A stretch of DNA of 34,577 bases from Candidatus Omnitrophota bacterium. GTDB taxonomy: Bacteria; Omnitrophota; Gorgyraeia; Duberdicusellales; Duberdicusellaceae. The DNA lies in assembly GCA_016932855.1 (NCBI GenBank), contig JAFGCB010000070.1, positions 1 through 34,577 of the forward strand, given 5' to 3'. The notes beneath the pieces were generated by a model that searched no databases, had not been told where the DNA came from, and saw only the letters and a list, made by a program, of their open reading frames with translations. Positions 1 to 6,545 of the stretch are shown piece after piece (within the stretch, counting starts at the first letter, position 1; the number at the start of each line of letters is the position of its first letter). The position numbers and the translations under genes were made by a program.

Positions 1-273
1 CAGCAGATGGACTACCTTATTAAGACGTTTATGAGGATCATATTTAAAGGGATATATATTCAAAATCAGGAAATTGTTAAGGTTGATATTAATCAGCCGT
101 GGAAGATGTGCTATGACGAGGCGCTGAAAAAGGGATTGGATTCCCGCTTTCGCGGGAATGACAGTTTGAAAGAAGGAGTAAAATGTCAGAAAAAGAGAGA
201 AATGACGCCAAAAAAGGCGAAGAAAAGCACCGAGGAAAGCGTATACTTTTGCGTACCTTCGGATGCCAGATGA
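1..273 (+). CDS. 3' end of a gene entering from the left, possibly a serine recombinase
   Basis: This is the only frame open from the left edge. The part up to about residue 44 (pattern IYIQNQEIVKVDINQPWK) resembles the beta-strand-rich C-terminal end of serine recombinase/resolvase proteins, but this is recognition from memory on a short fragment. The frame then translates a REP-like palindrome (residues GLDSRFRGND) and overruns the start of miaB by 91 bases. The long overlap suggests that the original stop codon was lost when the palindrome landed here, so the native C-terminus probably lay near base 135. The fragment could equally be the tail of an unrelated protein. Confidence 0.4.
   Translation, partial: QQMDYLIKTFMRIIFKGIYIQNQEIVKVDINQPWKMCYDEALKKGLDSRFRGNDSLKEGVKCQKKREMTPKKAKKSTEESVYFCVPSDAR
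140..159. repeat. REP-like palindrome
   Basis: A perfect 8-bp inverted repeat, ATTCCCGC and GCGGGAAT, flanks a TTTC loop, within the widespread context GGATTCCCGC...GCGGGAATGACA. Such palindromes occur in many unrelated bacteria as dispersed extragenic elements. It lies 23 bases before the miaB start and could form a hairpin just upstream of the AAGGAG ribosome binding site at 174-179. Confidence 0.7.
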
Positions 274-1496
274 ACGATAGAGACAGTGAGACTCTTTTAG
301 GGCTATTTCTGGATAAAGGATATAGTAGCGTCGAAAATCCCGAAGATGCCGATGTTATCCTGGTAAATACCTGTTCTGTCCGCGACCACGCTGAAAACCG
401 GGCAATATCCCTTTTAGGTTCTTATAAGAACCTAAAAGAACCCCAAAATCCCAAATGCAAAATCCAAAATAAATCCAAAATCTCAAATCACAAATTTTCC
501 GACACCCGACCCCCGACACCCGACGCCCGAAAAATCATTGGTCTTATTGGTTGTATGGCCCGCAACCGCGGCGAGGAAATATTGAAGAAAATGCATCATC
601 TGGACCTTGTGGTAGGGCCGGCGCATTTTGACAAGATACCTGAATATGTTGATAAAATAAGGCAGGAAGGGATTCGGGTAATTAATACGGAAGACGGCGA
701 GCGCAGCGAGATATTGTATCGCCCCCTATATCGCTTAGAACCGGGATATGCTCAGGTAGTGATTTCTACCGGATGTTCAAATTACTGTTCGTACTGTGTC
801 GTTCCTTTTGTAAGAGGACCGTTGCGTTGCCGGAAGCCCAAAGATATAATAGATGAAGTTAAACGCAATGTTGATTTGGGGATCCGCCGGATAACCCTAC
901 TTGGGCAAAACGTAAACGACTACCATCATAAGCCACCAAGCCACCAGGTCACCAAGTCACAAGGAGAGGACTTACGCGGTACGCGGTACGCAGTACACAG
1001 TACGAACGCCAGTTTTGTAGAGTTGTTAAAAATGGTAGCTGGTATCGAGGGGATAGAGGAGATTGATTTTATCACCAGCCATCCTAAAAATACATCAAGG
1101 GAGCTTTTCCAGGTCATGGCGGAGTCGTCAAAGATAAAAAAACATATTCATTTGCCTTTTCAGTCAGGTTCAAATAGAATACTAGGGTTAATGAATAGGG
1201 GTTATACTGGAAAAGATTACATAGATTTAGCAAGGGATTACAGAGATTTAGTAAAAGGCACGTTGAGCACGGATGTTATTGTGGGATTTCCGCAAGAGAC
1301 CGAGGATGATTTCTTGCAAACAAAAGATATTTTAGAAAAGGTGAATTTTAAATACGCCTACATTTTCAAATATTCTCCCCGGCCGAATACTAAAGCTTGT
1401 AGTTTTAAGGATGATGTTCCGGCTGAAGAGAAACAGAGGCGGCATAGAATTCTACTTGGTTTACAGAAACAAATTTCTTTGACTAATAAACTTTGA
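183..1496 (+). CDS. miaB: tRNA-2-methylthio-N6-dimethylallyladenosine synthase MiaB, TRAM-less, with two inserted loops
   Basis: Radical-SAM methylthiotransferase that converts i6A37 to ms2i6A37 in tRNAs reading UNN codons. The N-terminal cluster cysteines are visible at Cys28 (FGCQMN), Cys64 (NTCSVR) and Cys124 (LIGCMA); the radical-SAM CxxxCxxC is Cys198/202/205. LLGQNVNDY and the TSHPKN region follow as in the family. Two stretches, residues about 83-116 and 249-277, are extra relative to E. coli MiaB and are translations of repeated DNA words. The protein stops at LQKQISLTNKL, where a TRAM RNA-binding domain of about 65 residues normally begins. AAGGAG 3 bases before ATG 183 supports the start. 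Its partner gene miaA follows one gene later. All catalytic cysteines are present, so I call it functional, not a pseudogene. Confidence 0.93.
   Translation: MSEKERNDAKKGEEKHRGKRILLRTFGCQMNDRDSETLLGLFLDKGYSSVENPEDADVILVNTCSVRDHAENRAISLLGSYKNLKEPQNPKCKIQNKSKISNHKFSDTRPPTPDARKIIGLIGCMARNRGEEILKKMHHLDLVVGPAHFDKIPEYVDKIRQEGIRVINTEDGERSEILYRPLYRLEPGYAQVVISTGCSNYCSYCVVPFVRGPLRCRKPKDIIDEVKRNVDLGIRRITLLGQNVNDYHHKPPSHQVTKSQGEDLRGTRYAVHSTNASFVELLKMVAGIEGIEEIDFITSHPKNTSRELFQVMAESSKIKKHIHLPFQSGSNRILGLMNRGYTGKDYIDLARDYRDLVKGTLSTDVIVGFPQETEDDFLQTKDILEKVNFKYAYIFKYSPRPNTKACSFKDDVPAEEKQRRHRILLGLQKQISLTNKL
429..530 (+). repeat. Word-repeat insertion 1 inside miaB
   Basis: In-frame segment made of two blocks: a run of CAAAATCC/CAAATG/CAAAATC-type words (about 442-498) and a run of CGACACCCGA-type words (about 500-531). 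The first word family also builds the hairpin at 14391-14520, and the second also builds the hairpin before miaA (2346-2420). It lies between KNLKE and KIIGLIGC of MiaB, a short loop in relatives. Confidence 0.75.
927..1013 (+). repeat. Word-repeat insertion 2 inside miaB
   Basis: In-frame segment made of AGCCACCAAG/GTCACCAAG words followed by GGTACGCGGTACGCAGTACAC words. It replaces the short loop after LLGQNVNDY with about 29 residues of low complexity (PPSHQVTKSQ, GTRYAVHSTN). Its word types differ from those of insertion 1. Confidence 0.7.
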
Positions 1497-1592
1497 TATC
1501 ATTTTTTTTCCGCATTTATAAGTCTTACATTCGCGCGAATATGAGACTAAAGGCTATAGCTGACGAGGGATAACGAAGCCCTCGACTTTGTT
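1497..1592 (+). other. Intergenic stretch with two hairpins
   Basis: Bases 1521-1548 form a near-perfect inverted repeat (outer AGTCT/AGACT) centred on the palindrome ATTCGCGCGAAT at 1529-1540. A second stem, CGAGGG (1564-1569) with CCCTCG (1579-1584), lies 8 bases before the next ATG. No T-run follows either stem, so neither is a clear terminator. No good ribosome binding site is visible before the next gene; the only purine-rich stretch is inside the second stem. Confidence 0.55.
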
Positions 1593-2333
1593 ATGAGAAA
1601 ATTTCTGATTTTTGTAATTATTTTTTCGTTGGCCAAAACATCTTTTGCCGAAACAAAGGCAATACAGAAGTATCTTGTCTCAAAAGATTATCCGGCAGTC
1701 ATAAGCCTTGCTGAAAAATATTTAAGTAAAGGCGGCGAAGCTAAGGACGAAGTTTTATTTTTGCTGGCTGAGGCTTATATTGGGACCAGCAATCTGGCAA
1801 AAGCGCGCGAGACTTTACGTTCTTTATATAAAGATTTCCCCGGGTCTCCTTACGCAAAAAAATCCGTTTTAAGAATCGCTGATTCTTATTACCTTGAGTC
1901 AAATTACCAGCAGGCCAGAAATATATATAATTATTTTATTGAGAAATACAATGACCCGGTGTTTTTGTCGTCTGTGTATCTAAAGCTCGCCTATTGTGAA
2001 GAAAAACTAGGTAATTGGGAATTGAAAAAGTCTTACATGAAGGCTATCGAGGAGAAGTTTTCAGCGAGCGTAGAAGCTTCGAAATTGGAAGAGCTTAATA
2101 AAAGAGGTTTTCATTTTGTAGTTCAAGTAGGTGCCTTTATTGATAAAGATAACGCCGGGGATTTGATAAAAAACCTTAAAAAAGACGGATTTTCCTCTTA
2201 TTTGGTAGGAGAAAAGGAAGACGGTAAGCTGTTTTATAAAGTTCGAATCGGAAAATTTATTAAGCGAAAAGAGGCTGAAGCTGAATTGGAGTCTTTGATT
2301 GCCAAAGGATATCCCGCTCGCATCTTCCCCTAA
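1593..2333 (+). CDS. Secreted TPR-repeat protein with C-terminal SPOR domain
   Basis: Signal peptide at residues 1-20 (MRKFLIFVIIFSLAKTSFAE), then YbgF/CpoB-like tetratricopeptide helices (about 25-165; motifs LLAEAYIGTSNLAKARETL and SVLRIADSYYLESNYQQA), then a SPOR domain from about residue 172 (HFVVQVGAF, FYKVRIGKF). SPOR domains bind denuded glycan strands of septal peptidoglycan, so a periplasmic, cell-division-linked role is likely. The TPRs would recruit partners. It is between miaB and miaA with no functional link to them. The exact partners are not evident from the sequence. Confidence 0.85.
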   Translation: MRKFLIFVIIFSLAKTSFAETKAIQKYLVSKDYPAVISLAEKYLSKGGEAKDEVLFLLAEAYIGTSNLAKARETLRSLYKDFPGSPYAKKSVLRIADSYYLESNYQQARNIYNYFIEKYNDPVFLSSVYLKLAYCEEKLGNWELKKSYMKAIEEKFSASVEASKLEELNKRGFHFVVQVGAFIDKDNAGDLIKNLKKDGFSSYLVGEKEDGKLFYKVRIGKFIKRKEAEAELESLIAKGYPARIFP

Positions 2334-2345
2334 TAGACGCAAATA

Positions 2346-2420
2346 TTCGGGTATCGGGCATCGGGTTTGGGGTGTCGGATAATAAATACGATACCCGATA
2401 CGCCATGCCTGACACCCGAA
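2346..2420. repeat. Word-repeat hairpin before miaA
   Basis: Inverted repeat whose arms are runs of CGGGTATCGGGCATCGGG-type words on the left and CGATACCCGATACG...GACACCCG words on the right; the outer TTCGGGT (2346-2352) pairs with ACCCGAA (2414-2420). It fills the gap between the SPOR gene and miaA. An upstream ATG at 2367 would translate this repeat and is therefore an unlikely start for miaA. Confidence 0.7.
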
Positions 2421-2435
2421 AAATATGCTATCAAG

Positions 2436-3374
2436 ATGAATTCAAGGTATCCGTTAATATTTATTGTGGGGCCGACTGCTACCGGAAAGACTGAGATAGC
2501 GGTCGAGCTTGCCAAAAAAGTTTCCGCTGAAATCATATCATGCGATTCCATGCTTGTTTATAAAGAGCCGGTTATTCTGGTAAATAAACCGGATAAGGAG
2601 ACGTTGGGCGACATAAAACATTATATGATAGGTCTTGTTTCGGTTGAGGAAGATTTCGACGTATACAGGTTCAAGAAAGAGGTAGACGAGATAGTCAAAG
2701 AAAATTATCCGTATAAGAACCTGATTTTTACCGGCGGAAGCGGGTTATATATAAAGGTAATCTTAGACGGTATATTCGATGAAGGTCCTGGTTCAGTCCA
2801 GCTGCGTCAGGGGTTCATAAAGCAGGCTCAAGAGCGGGGGGTATCCTTTTTGTACAATAAGCTTAAAGAAGTAGATCCTGAGGCTTCCATAAAAATAAAC
2901 CCAAATGACTTACGAAGAATAATCAGAGCCCTTGAAGTTTACTATTCGACTAAAAAGCCTATATCAGAACGGCAGAAAGAAGCAAAGGGTTATTGGGATG
3001 ATTTTCCCGTAAAGATTTTTGGTTTATTTTTGGATAGAAAGCTTCTTTACGAGAGAATTAATCAAAGAACCGAAGCTATGTTTGAAAGAGGCGCGGTTCA
3101 GGAAGTAGAAGAGGTAAAAAAATATACTTTAAGTAAGACTGCCGAAAAGATTTTGGGCATAAGTCAAATAAATAATTATCTTTCCGGTAAGCACAGCTTA
3201 GCTAACGCGCTTGATGAAGTTAAGAAAAATACCCGCAGGTTTGCCAAGCGGCAATTTACCTGGTTTCGGAAAGATAAACGAATTACCTGGATAGATGTAG
3301 AAAGAAAGAGTCCGGGCCGGGTTGCCGAGGAAATATTAAATCAGTTAAAGTCCAGCGGCCCGCAAAAATCATGA
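2436..3374 (+). CDS. miaA: tRNA dimethylallyltransferase MiaA
   Basis: Transfers dimethylallyl from DMAPP to N6 of A37, making the i6A that MiaB thiomethylates. Motifs: P-loop GPTATGKT (residues 12-19), SCDSMLVYK with catalytic Asp37, GGSGLYIKVILDG, NDLRRIIRALEVY, and the C-terminal RRFAKRQFTWFRKD. Length is 312 residues, normal for the family. I chose ATG 2436 because conserved sequence (YPLIFIVGPTATGKT) starts at once and the 23 residues upstream in frame come from the hairpin repeat. The segment after VYK (EPVILVNKP) departs from the usual RGMDIGTAKP. The stop codon overlaps the hflX start (ATGA), implying translational coupling. Confidence 0.95.
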   Translation: MNSRYPLIFIVGPTATGKTEIAVELAKKVSAEIISCDSMLVYKEPVILVNKPDKETLGDIKHYMIGLVSVEEDFDVYRFKKEVDEIVKENYPYKNLIFTGGSGLYIKVILDGIFDEGPGSVQLRQGFIKQAQERGVSFLYNKLKEVDPEASIKINPNDLRRIIRALEVYYSTKKPISERQKEAKGYWDDFPVKIFGLFLDRKLLYERINQRTEAMFERGAVQEVEEVKKYTLSKTAEKILGISQINNYLSGKHSLANALDEVKKNTRRFAKRQFTWFRKDKRITWIDVERKSPGRVAEEILNQLKSSGPQKS

Positions 3375-4651
3375 GTAAGAAACTAATCGAAATCAATTCC
3401 AAGGAAAAAGCTTTTTTAGTGGTTGTGGATTTAAAAGACCGCTCTTTGAATGATTTTGTCCTTCAAGAAGAGGCAAAAGAGCTGGAAGCGCTTGTTGTTT
3501 CCACTGGTTGTTCGGTTTCGGGCTCAATGGTTGTGGTTCTCAACAAAATAAACCCAGCTTTGTTTATAGGAAAAGGAAAAGCCGAAGAGATTTCGCAGGA
3601 GGCCTGGGAAAGTAATGCAAAGGTAGTTATTTTCAATGTTGATTTATCGAGCTCTCAGCAGCGCAATCTGGAAGATATAATCGGGATGAAGACGATTGAT
3701 AGGACTCAGCTTATTTTAGATATTTTTGCCCAGCATGCCAAGAGTAACGCCGGAAAAATTCAGGTCGAGCTTGCTCAACTTGAATATTTATCCCCCAGGC
3801 TTAAAGGCAAAGGCATTATACTTTCACGTTTGGGTGGAGGAATCGGCACGAGGGGTCCGGGTGAACAGAAACTGGAAATAGAAAGACGCAGAATCGAAGA
3901 CAGGATTTTCCGGCTTAAGAAAGAGCTTATACAATTACGCAAGCACCGGGAGATTTTACGGAGGAAAAGAAAGAAAGAAGGTTTTTTCTTGATTTCTTTG
4001 GTCGGTTACACTAACGCCGGCAAGACAACTCTTCTTAATGCCTTAACTCATGAAAACCAGAAAACAGAGGAGGCATTTTTTACGACTCTTGATCCTTTAT
4101 CGAGGATTCTAAACTTAAAAGAGAAAGTCGTTATTGCCGATACCGTGGGGTTTATTCATGATTTGCCCAAAAAACTAATCGAGGCCTTTAAAGCAACTTT
4201 AGAGGAATTAGAATATTCCGATTTGCTGATTCACGTAGCCGATATAAGCAGAAATAATTCTCAAAAATTAATCTTTGCGGTAACGCGCATCTTAAACGAG
4301 CTGGGTCTTAAGGATAAACCTCTGTTTTACGTATTTAACAAAATTGATAAAGTCGAGGATGAAGTAAGAGCCCGTATCGCAAGAGCGTATCCTGAAGCTT
4401 TATTTATCTCTGCGAAGAAAAACGAAGGACTTAAGGAGTTCAAGCAGAGGATCGAGGCTAAAATCCTGGAAGATTTTCTCGATGTAAAAATTTCGGTTGA
4501 TTGCCAGGATTTCGAAGTGCTTAAATTTGTTTATAAAAATACCCAGGTTTTAGATTCTGATTATTCTTCCGAGACCAAGATTAGATTTAATCTGCGTATC
4601 CGCAAGGATCATTTCGAGCGCCTTAAAAAGCTTATTTCCAGCCAGTCTTAA
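3371..4651 (+). CDS. hflX: GTPase HflX
   Basis: Ribosome-associated GTPase that splits or rescues stalled 70S ribosomes under heat stress in E. coli. N-terminal domain with FIGKGKAEEI and the LSRLGGGIGTRGPGE signature (151-165); coiled-coil linker (about 168-203); G1 GYTNAGKT (212-219), G2 FFTTLDPLSR, G3 DTVGF (257-261), G4 NKID (323-326), G5 SAKK. Length 426 is typical. It overlaps miaA by four bases. The common bacterial order miaA-hfq-hflX is seen here without hfq between them. A stress role fits the heat-shock island that follows. Confidence 0.95.
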   Translation: MSKKLIEINSKEKAFLVVVDLKDRSLNDFVLQEEAKELEALVVSTGCSVSGSMVVVLNKINPALFIGKGKAEEISQEAWESNAKVVIFNVDLSSSQQRNLEDIIGMKTIDRTQLILDIFAQHAKSNAGKIQVELAQLEYLSPRLKGKGIILSRLGGGIGTRGPGEQKLEIERRRIEDRIFRLKKELIQLRKHREILRRKRKKEGFFLISLVGYTNAGKTTLLNALTHENQKTEEAFFTTLDPLSRILNLKEKVVIADTVGFIHDLPKKLIEAFKATLEELEYSDLLIHVADISRNNSQKLIFAVTRILNELGLKDKPLFYVFNKIDKVEDEVRARIARAYPEALFISAKKNEGLKEFKQRIEAKILEDFLDVKISVDCQDFEVLKFVYKNTQVLDSDYSSETKIRFNLRIRKDHFERLKKLISSQS

Positions 4652-4738
4652 GGCTTTGATTACCTTGACGTTATGATTTAATTCTCATATTTTGTTATAA
4701 TATATTTCAGAATTTTTGAAAGAATTTGTTAAAAATTC

Positions 4739-4767
4739 TTGACAAAAAACTCAAAATATGTTATACA
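4739..4767 (+). promoter_or_regulatory. Sigma-70-type promoter of the HspR-like gene
   Basis: TTGACA (4739-4744), a 17-base spacer and TATACA (4762-4767). The expected transcription start, about 4774-4776, is almost at the ATG at 4777, so the mRNA would be leaderless or nearly so. The promoter also argues against any start codon upstream of 4777. Confidence 0.7.
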
Positions 4768-4776
4768 ATAATCAAG

Positions 4777-5100
4777 ATGAAAGAAAAAAGCCGTAAGCAT
4801 ATAGATGATTTATTCAGGGACTTCTTAGAACAGATAGAACATGATTTCGAAATTGACATCGAGGAAGATGAGCCGGTATTTCCAATCGAGGTAGCGTGTA
4901 AATTAGTTCAGTTGCAGTATTGGACTTTGAGGAATATTCTTAAAGAGGGTATAATAGAGCCTAAGAAAGTGGGTAAAAAAAAGATGTTATTCTCCAAGCA
5001 TGATATAAAAAAGATTGAGTGTATTAAATATTTGATGGAAGAAAAGGGCGTTAATTTACACGGTATTAAGATGTTCTTTGAGATCAGCGGTTCTGATTAG
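4777..5100 (+). CDS. MerR-family regulator, HspR-like
   Basis: 107-residue DNA-binding protein. After an acidic N-terminus (DFEIDIEEDEP), the winged-helix part VFPIEVACKLVQLQYWTLRNI...GIIEPKK and the ending EKGVNLHGIKMFFEI match HspR (usual form EGVNLAGIKRILEL). HspR represses dnaK, clpB or hsp20 genes in actinobacteria and epsilonproteobacteria, usually with DnaK as co-repressor. The next gene is an hsp20 and the chaperone island lies downstream, which supports this. I saw no proper HAIR operator (CTTGAGT-N7-ACTCAAG). The family level is secure; regulation of this locus is inference. Confidence 0.8.
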   Translation: MKEKSRKHIDDLFRDFLEQIEHDFEIDIEEDEPVFPIEVACKLVQLQYWTLRNILKEGIIEPKKVGKKKMLFSKHDIKKIECIKYLMEEKGVNLHGIKMFFEISGSD

Positions 5101-5115
5101 TGAGTATTTTATTAG

Positions 5116-5195
5116 TGATTACATAGATTAGATTTAGATTGCAGAGATTTTTTTATTGTATAATCTCCGGAATCTATATTTAATCACTGTAATCA
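5116..5195. repeat. 34-nt-arm word-repeat hairpin
   Basis: Left arm 5116-5149 and right arm 5162-5195 are inverted copies; aligned by eye they agree at 28 of 34 positions. The arms repeat the word TAGATTAGAT/TTAGATT. Loop of 12 bases. It sits between the HspR-like gene and the CIRCE-like site. It might act as a terminator or boundary, but the T-rich run lies in the loop. Confidence 0.75.
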
Positions 5196-5213
5196 TTTAT
5201 TTTTACCTTTATA

Positions 5214-5240
5214 TTAGCAGTCTCAGGCCTAGACTGCTAG
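5214..5240. promoter_or_regulatory. CIRCE-like palindrome upstream of hsp20
   Basis: TTAGCAGTC, nine bases, GACTGCTAG. CIRCE is TTAGCACTC-N9-GAGTGCTAA; spacing and symmetry are identical and each half carries the matching change (C to G on the left, G to C on the right), plus a final A to G. It lies 61 bases before the hsp20 ATG. The coordinated change keeps the dyad and suggests a diverged HrcA operator, or a site for a different dimer. Confidence 0.55.
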
Positions 5241-5301
5241 AAATAGATCGGGTAGTTTTAGGATTGTATGTTGGAAAAATTTTTTAAAAGGAGGTACAAT
5301 T

Positions 5302-5745
5302 ATGAAGTTAGTAAAGTGGAGCCACAGTCCTTGGAGGACCTTGGAGGACATCCAGGACGAGATTAATCGGCTCTTTGATTTTTCTTACGACAGAGACCTG
5401 GCTGAAAGAGCAGGCATTACAGCTCCTTTGGTGGATATTTCCGAGGATAAGGATAATGTTTATGTCGAGGCTGACTTACCGGGATTGGAGCAGAAGGATA
5501 TAAGCGTCAACTTAAGGAAGAATTCTTTGTTTATTTCCGGTAAGAAGGAAGAAGTCAAAGAAGAGAAGAACAAGAACTATCATCGGTCAGAGAGAGTTTC
5601 CCGGAGTTTCTACCGCCAGATATTGCTTCCGGCATTGGTGGATCAGTCAAAGGTTAAAGCAAACTATAAGCAGGGAGTGTTAAAGCTGGTTCTTCCCAAG
5701 AAGGAAGAGGCAAAAGAAAAAGACATTAAAATAGAAGTGGAATAA
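5302..5745 (+). CDS. Small heat-shock protein Hsp20
   Basis: ATP-independent holdase. Alpha-crystallin domain about residues 40-135: PLVDISEDKDNVYVEADLPG, LFISGKKEE, FYRQILLP and the family-defining GVLKLVLPK near 124-132, followed by a short C-terminal tail. 147 residues is standard. The ribosome binding site AAAGGAGG (5287-5294) is strong. Flanked by an HspR-like regulator upstream and by clpB/dnaK downstream. Client proteins would be handed to the DnaK-ClpB system encoded nearby. Regulation by the CIRCE-like site is inferred. Confidence 0.95.
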   Translation: MKLVKWSHSPWRTLEDIQDEINRLFDFSYDRDLAERAGITAPLVDISEDKDNVYVEADLPGLEQKDISVNLRKNSLFISGKKEEVKEEKNKNYHRSERVSRSFYRQILLPALVDQSKVKANYKQGVLKLVLPKKEEAKEKDIKIEVE

Positions 5746-5767
5746 TAGATTGTAAGTCTATTATCGT

Positions 5768-5860
5768 AATGCGGAATGCGTGGTGCGGAATGCGAAATTG
5801 TTTATCCTGCTAGATTCTTTGATAAACAAGCGCACACCGCACACCGCACACCGCGAATCG
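5768..5860. repeat. Word-repeat hairpin between hsp20 and the rhomboid gene
   Basis: Left arm of GCGGAATGCGTGGTGCGGAA words (from 5771), right arm of CGCACACCGCACACCGCACA words (5831-5855), with an inner perfect stem GTTTATC (5800-5806)/GATAAAC (5821-5827) and a 14-base loop. The arms pair imperfectly because the word variants differ. Confidence 0.7.
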
Positions 5861-5867
5861 AATTATC

Positions 5868-6545
5868 ATGATTCCTTTAAAAGATACCATAAAACATAAA
5901 AACAAGCCGATAGTTACGGCAACTCTTATCGCTGTTAATTTCTTTATATTTTTCTATCAACTTATTCAGGGTCAATATTTGCAGAATTTCGTGGCTCAGT
6001 TCGGATTTATACCGGTAAGGGTGTTAAGCGACGCCCCGGCAGCGCAGAAGTTTCTGCCGCTTTTTTCGAGTATCTTCCTGCACGGAGGCTGGATGCATTT
6101 GTTGGGTAATTCTTTATATTTATGGATTTTTGGGGATAACGTTGAAGATAAACTAGGCCACTTTAATTTTCTAGTCTTTTATCTTTTGTGCGGAGTCGTT
6201 GCCAATGCCGCGCATTTTATAATGAATATACGTTCGCCGGTACCGGCCATAGGAGCTTCCGGCGCCATTGCCGGAGTATTAGGCGCCTATTTTGTTATGT
6301 TTCCCAGGTCCAGGGTCCTTACTTTGCTTCCGTTTTTTGTTTTCTGGCAGATAGTAGAAATTCCCGCGTTTTTTTTCTTAGGATTCTGGTTTATATTTCA
6401 GTTTTTCTACGGGTTTATGAGCATCGGAGGCGCAAGCGGCGTCGCTTTCTGGGCTCACATAGGAGGATTTTTAGCCGGAATAACCTATGCTAAGTTGTTT
6501 CTGCGGCCGGATTATTTTTTAAACGAGGTGGATGATGGATTTTAA
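5868..6545 (+). CDS. Rhomboid-family intramembrane serine protease
   Basis: Cleaves substrates within the membrane. Six or so hydrophobic segments are visible. Family motifs: [10 protein letters not shown] (72-81), GASGAIAGV with the catalytic Ser131, and AHIGGFLAG with catalytic His197. The start [14 protein letters not shown] matches the N-terminal pattern of bacterial rhomboids. Length 225. No clear ribosome binding site is visible upstream because the hairpin repeat runs almost to the start. The 3' end overlaps the clpB start by 14 bases, so the two are probably co-transcribed. Confidence 0.92.
   Translation: MIPLKDTIKHKNKPIVTATLIAVNFFIFFYQLIQGQYLQNFVAQFGFIPVRVLSDAPAAQKFLPLFSSIFLHGGWMHLLGNSLYLWIFGDNVEDKLGHFNFLVFYLLCGVVANAAHFIMNIRSPVPAIGASGAIAGVLGAYFVMFPRSRVLTLLPFFVFWQIVEIPAFFFLGFWFIFQFFYGFMSIGGASGVAFWAHIGGFLAGITYAKLFLRPDYFLNEVDDGF

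Noticed and set aside
183-1496. miaB as a decayed pseudogene
   Set aside because: The frame is continuous, all six cysteines and other motifs are intact, and insertions lie only in loops.
2367-2435. Earlier ATG for miaA
   Set aside because: The added residues are translations of a hairpin repeat and are not part of the MiaA fold.
4738-4755. CTTGA...TCAAA around the HspR-like promoter as a HAIR operator
   Set aside because: HAIR needs CTTGAGT-N7-ACTCAAG; here the halves are incomplete and the spacing is 8 instead of 11 bases. The left half is simply the -35 box.
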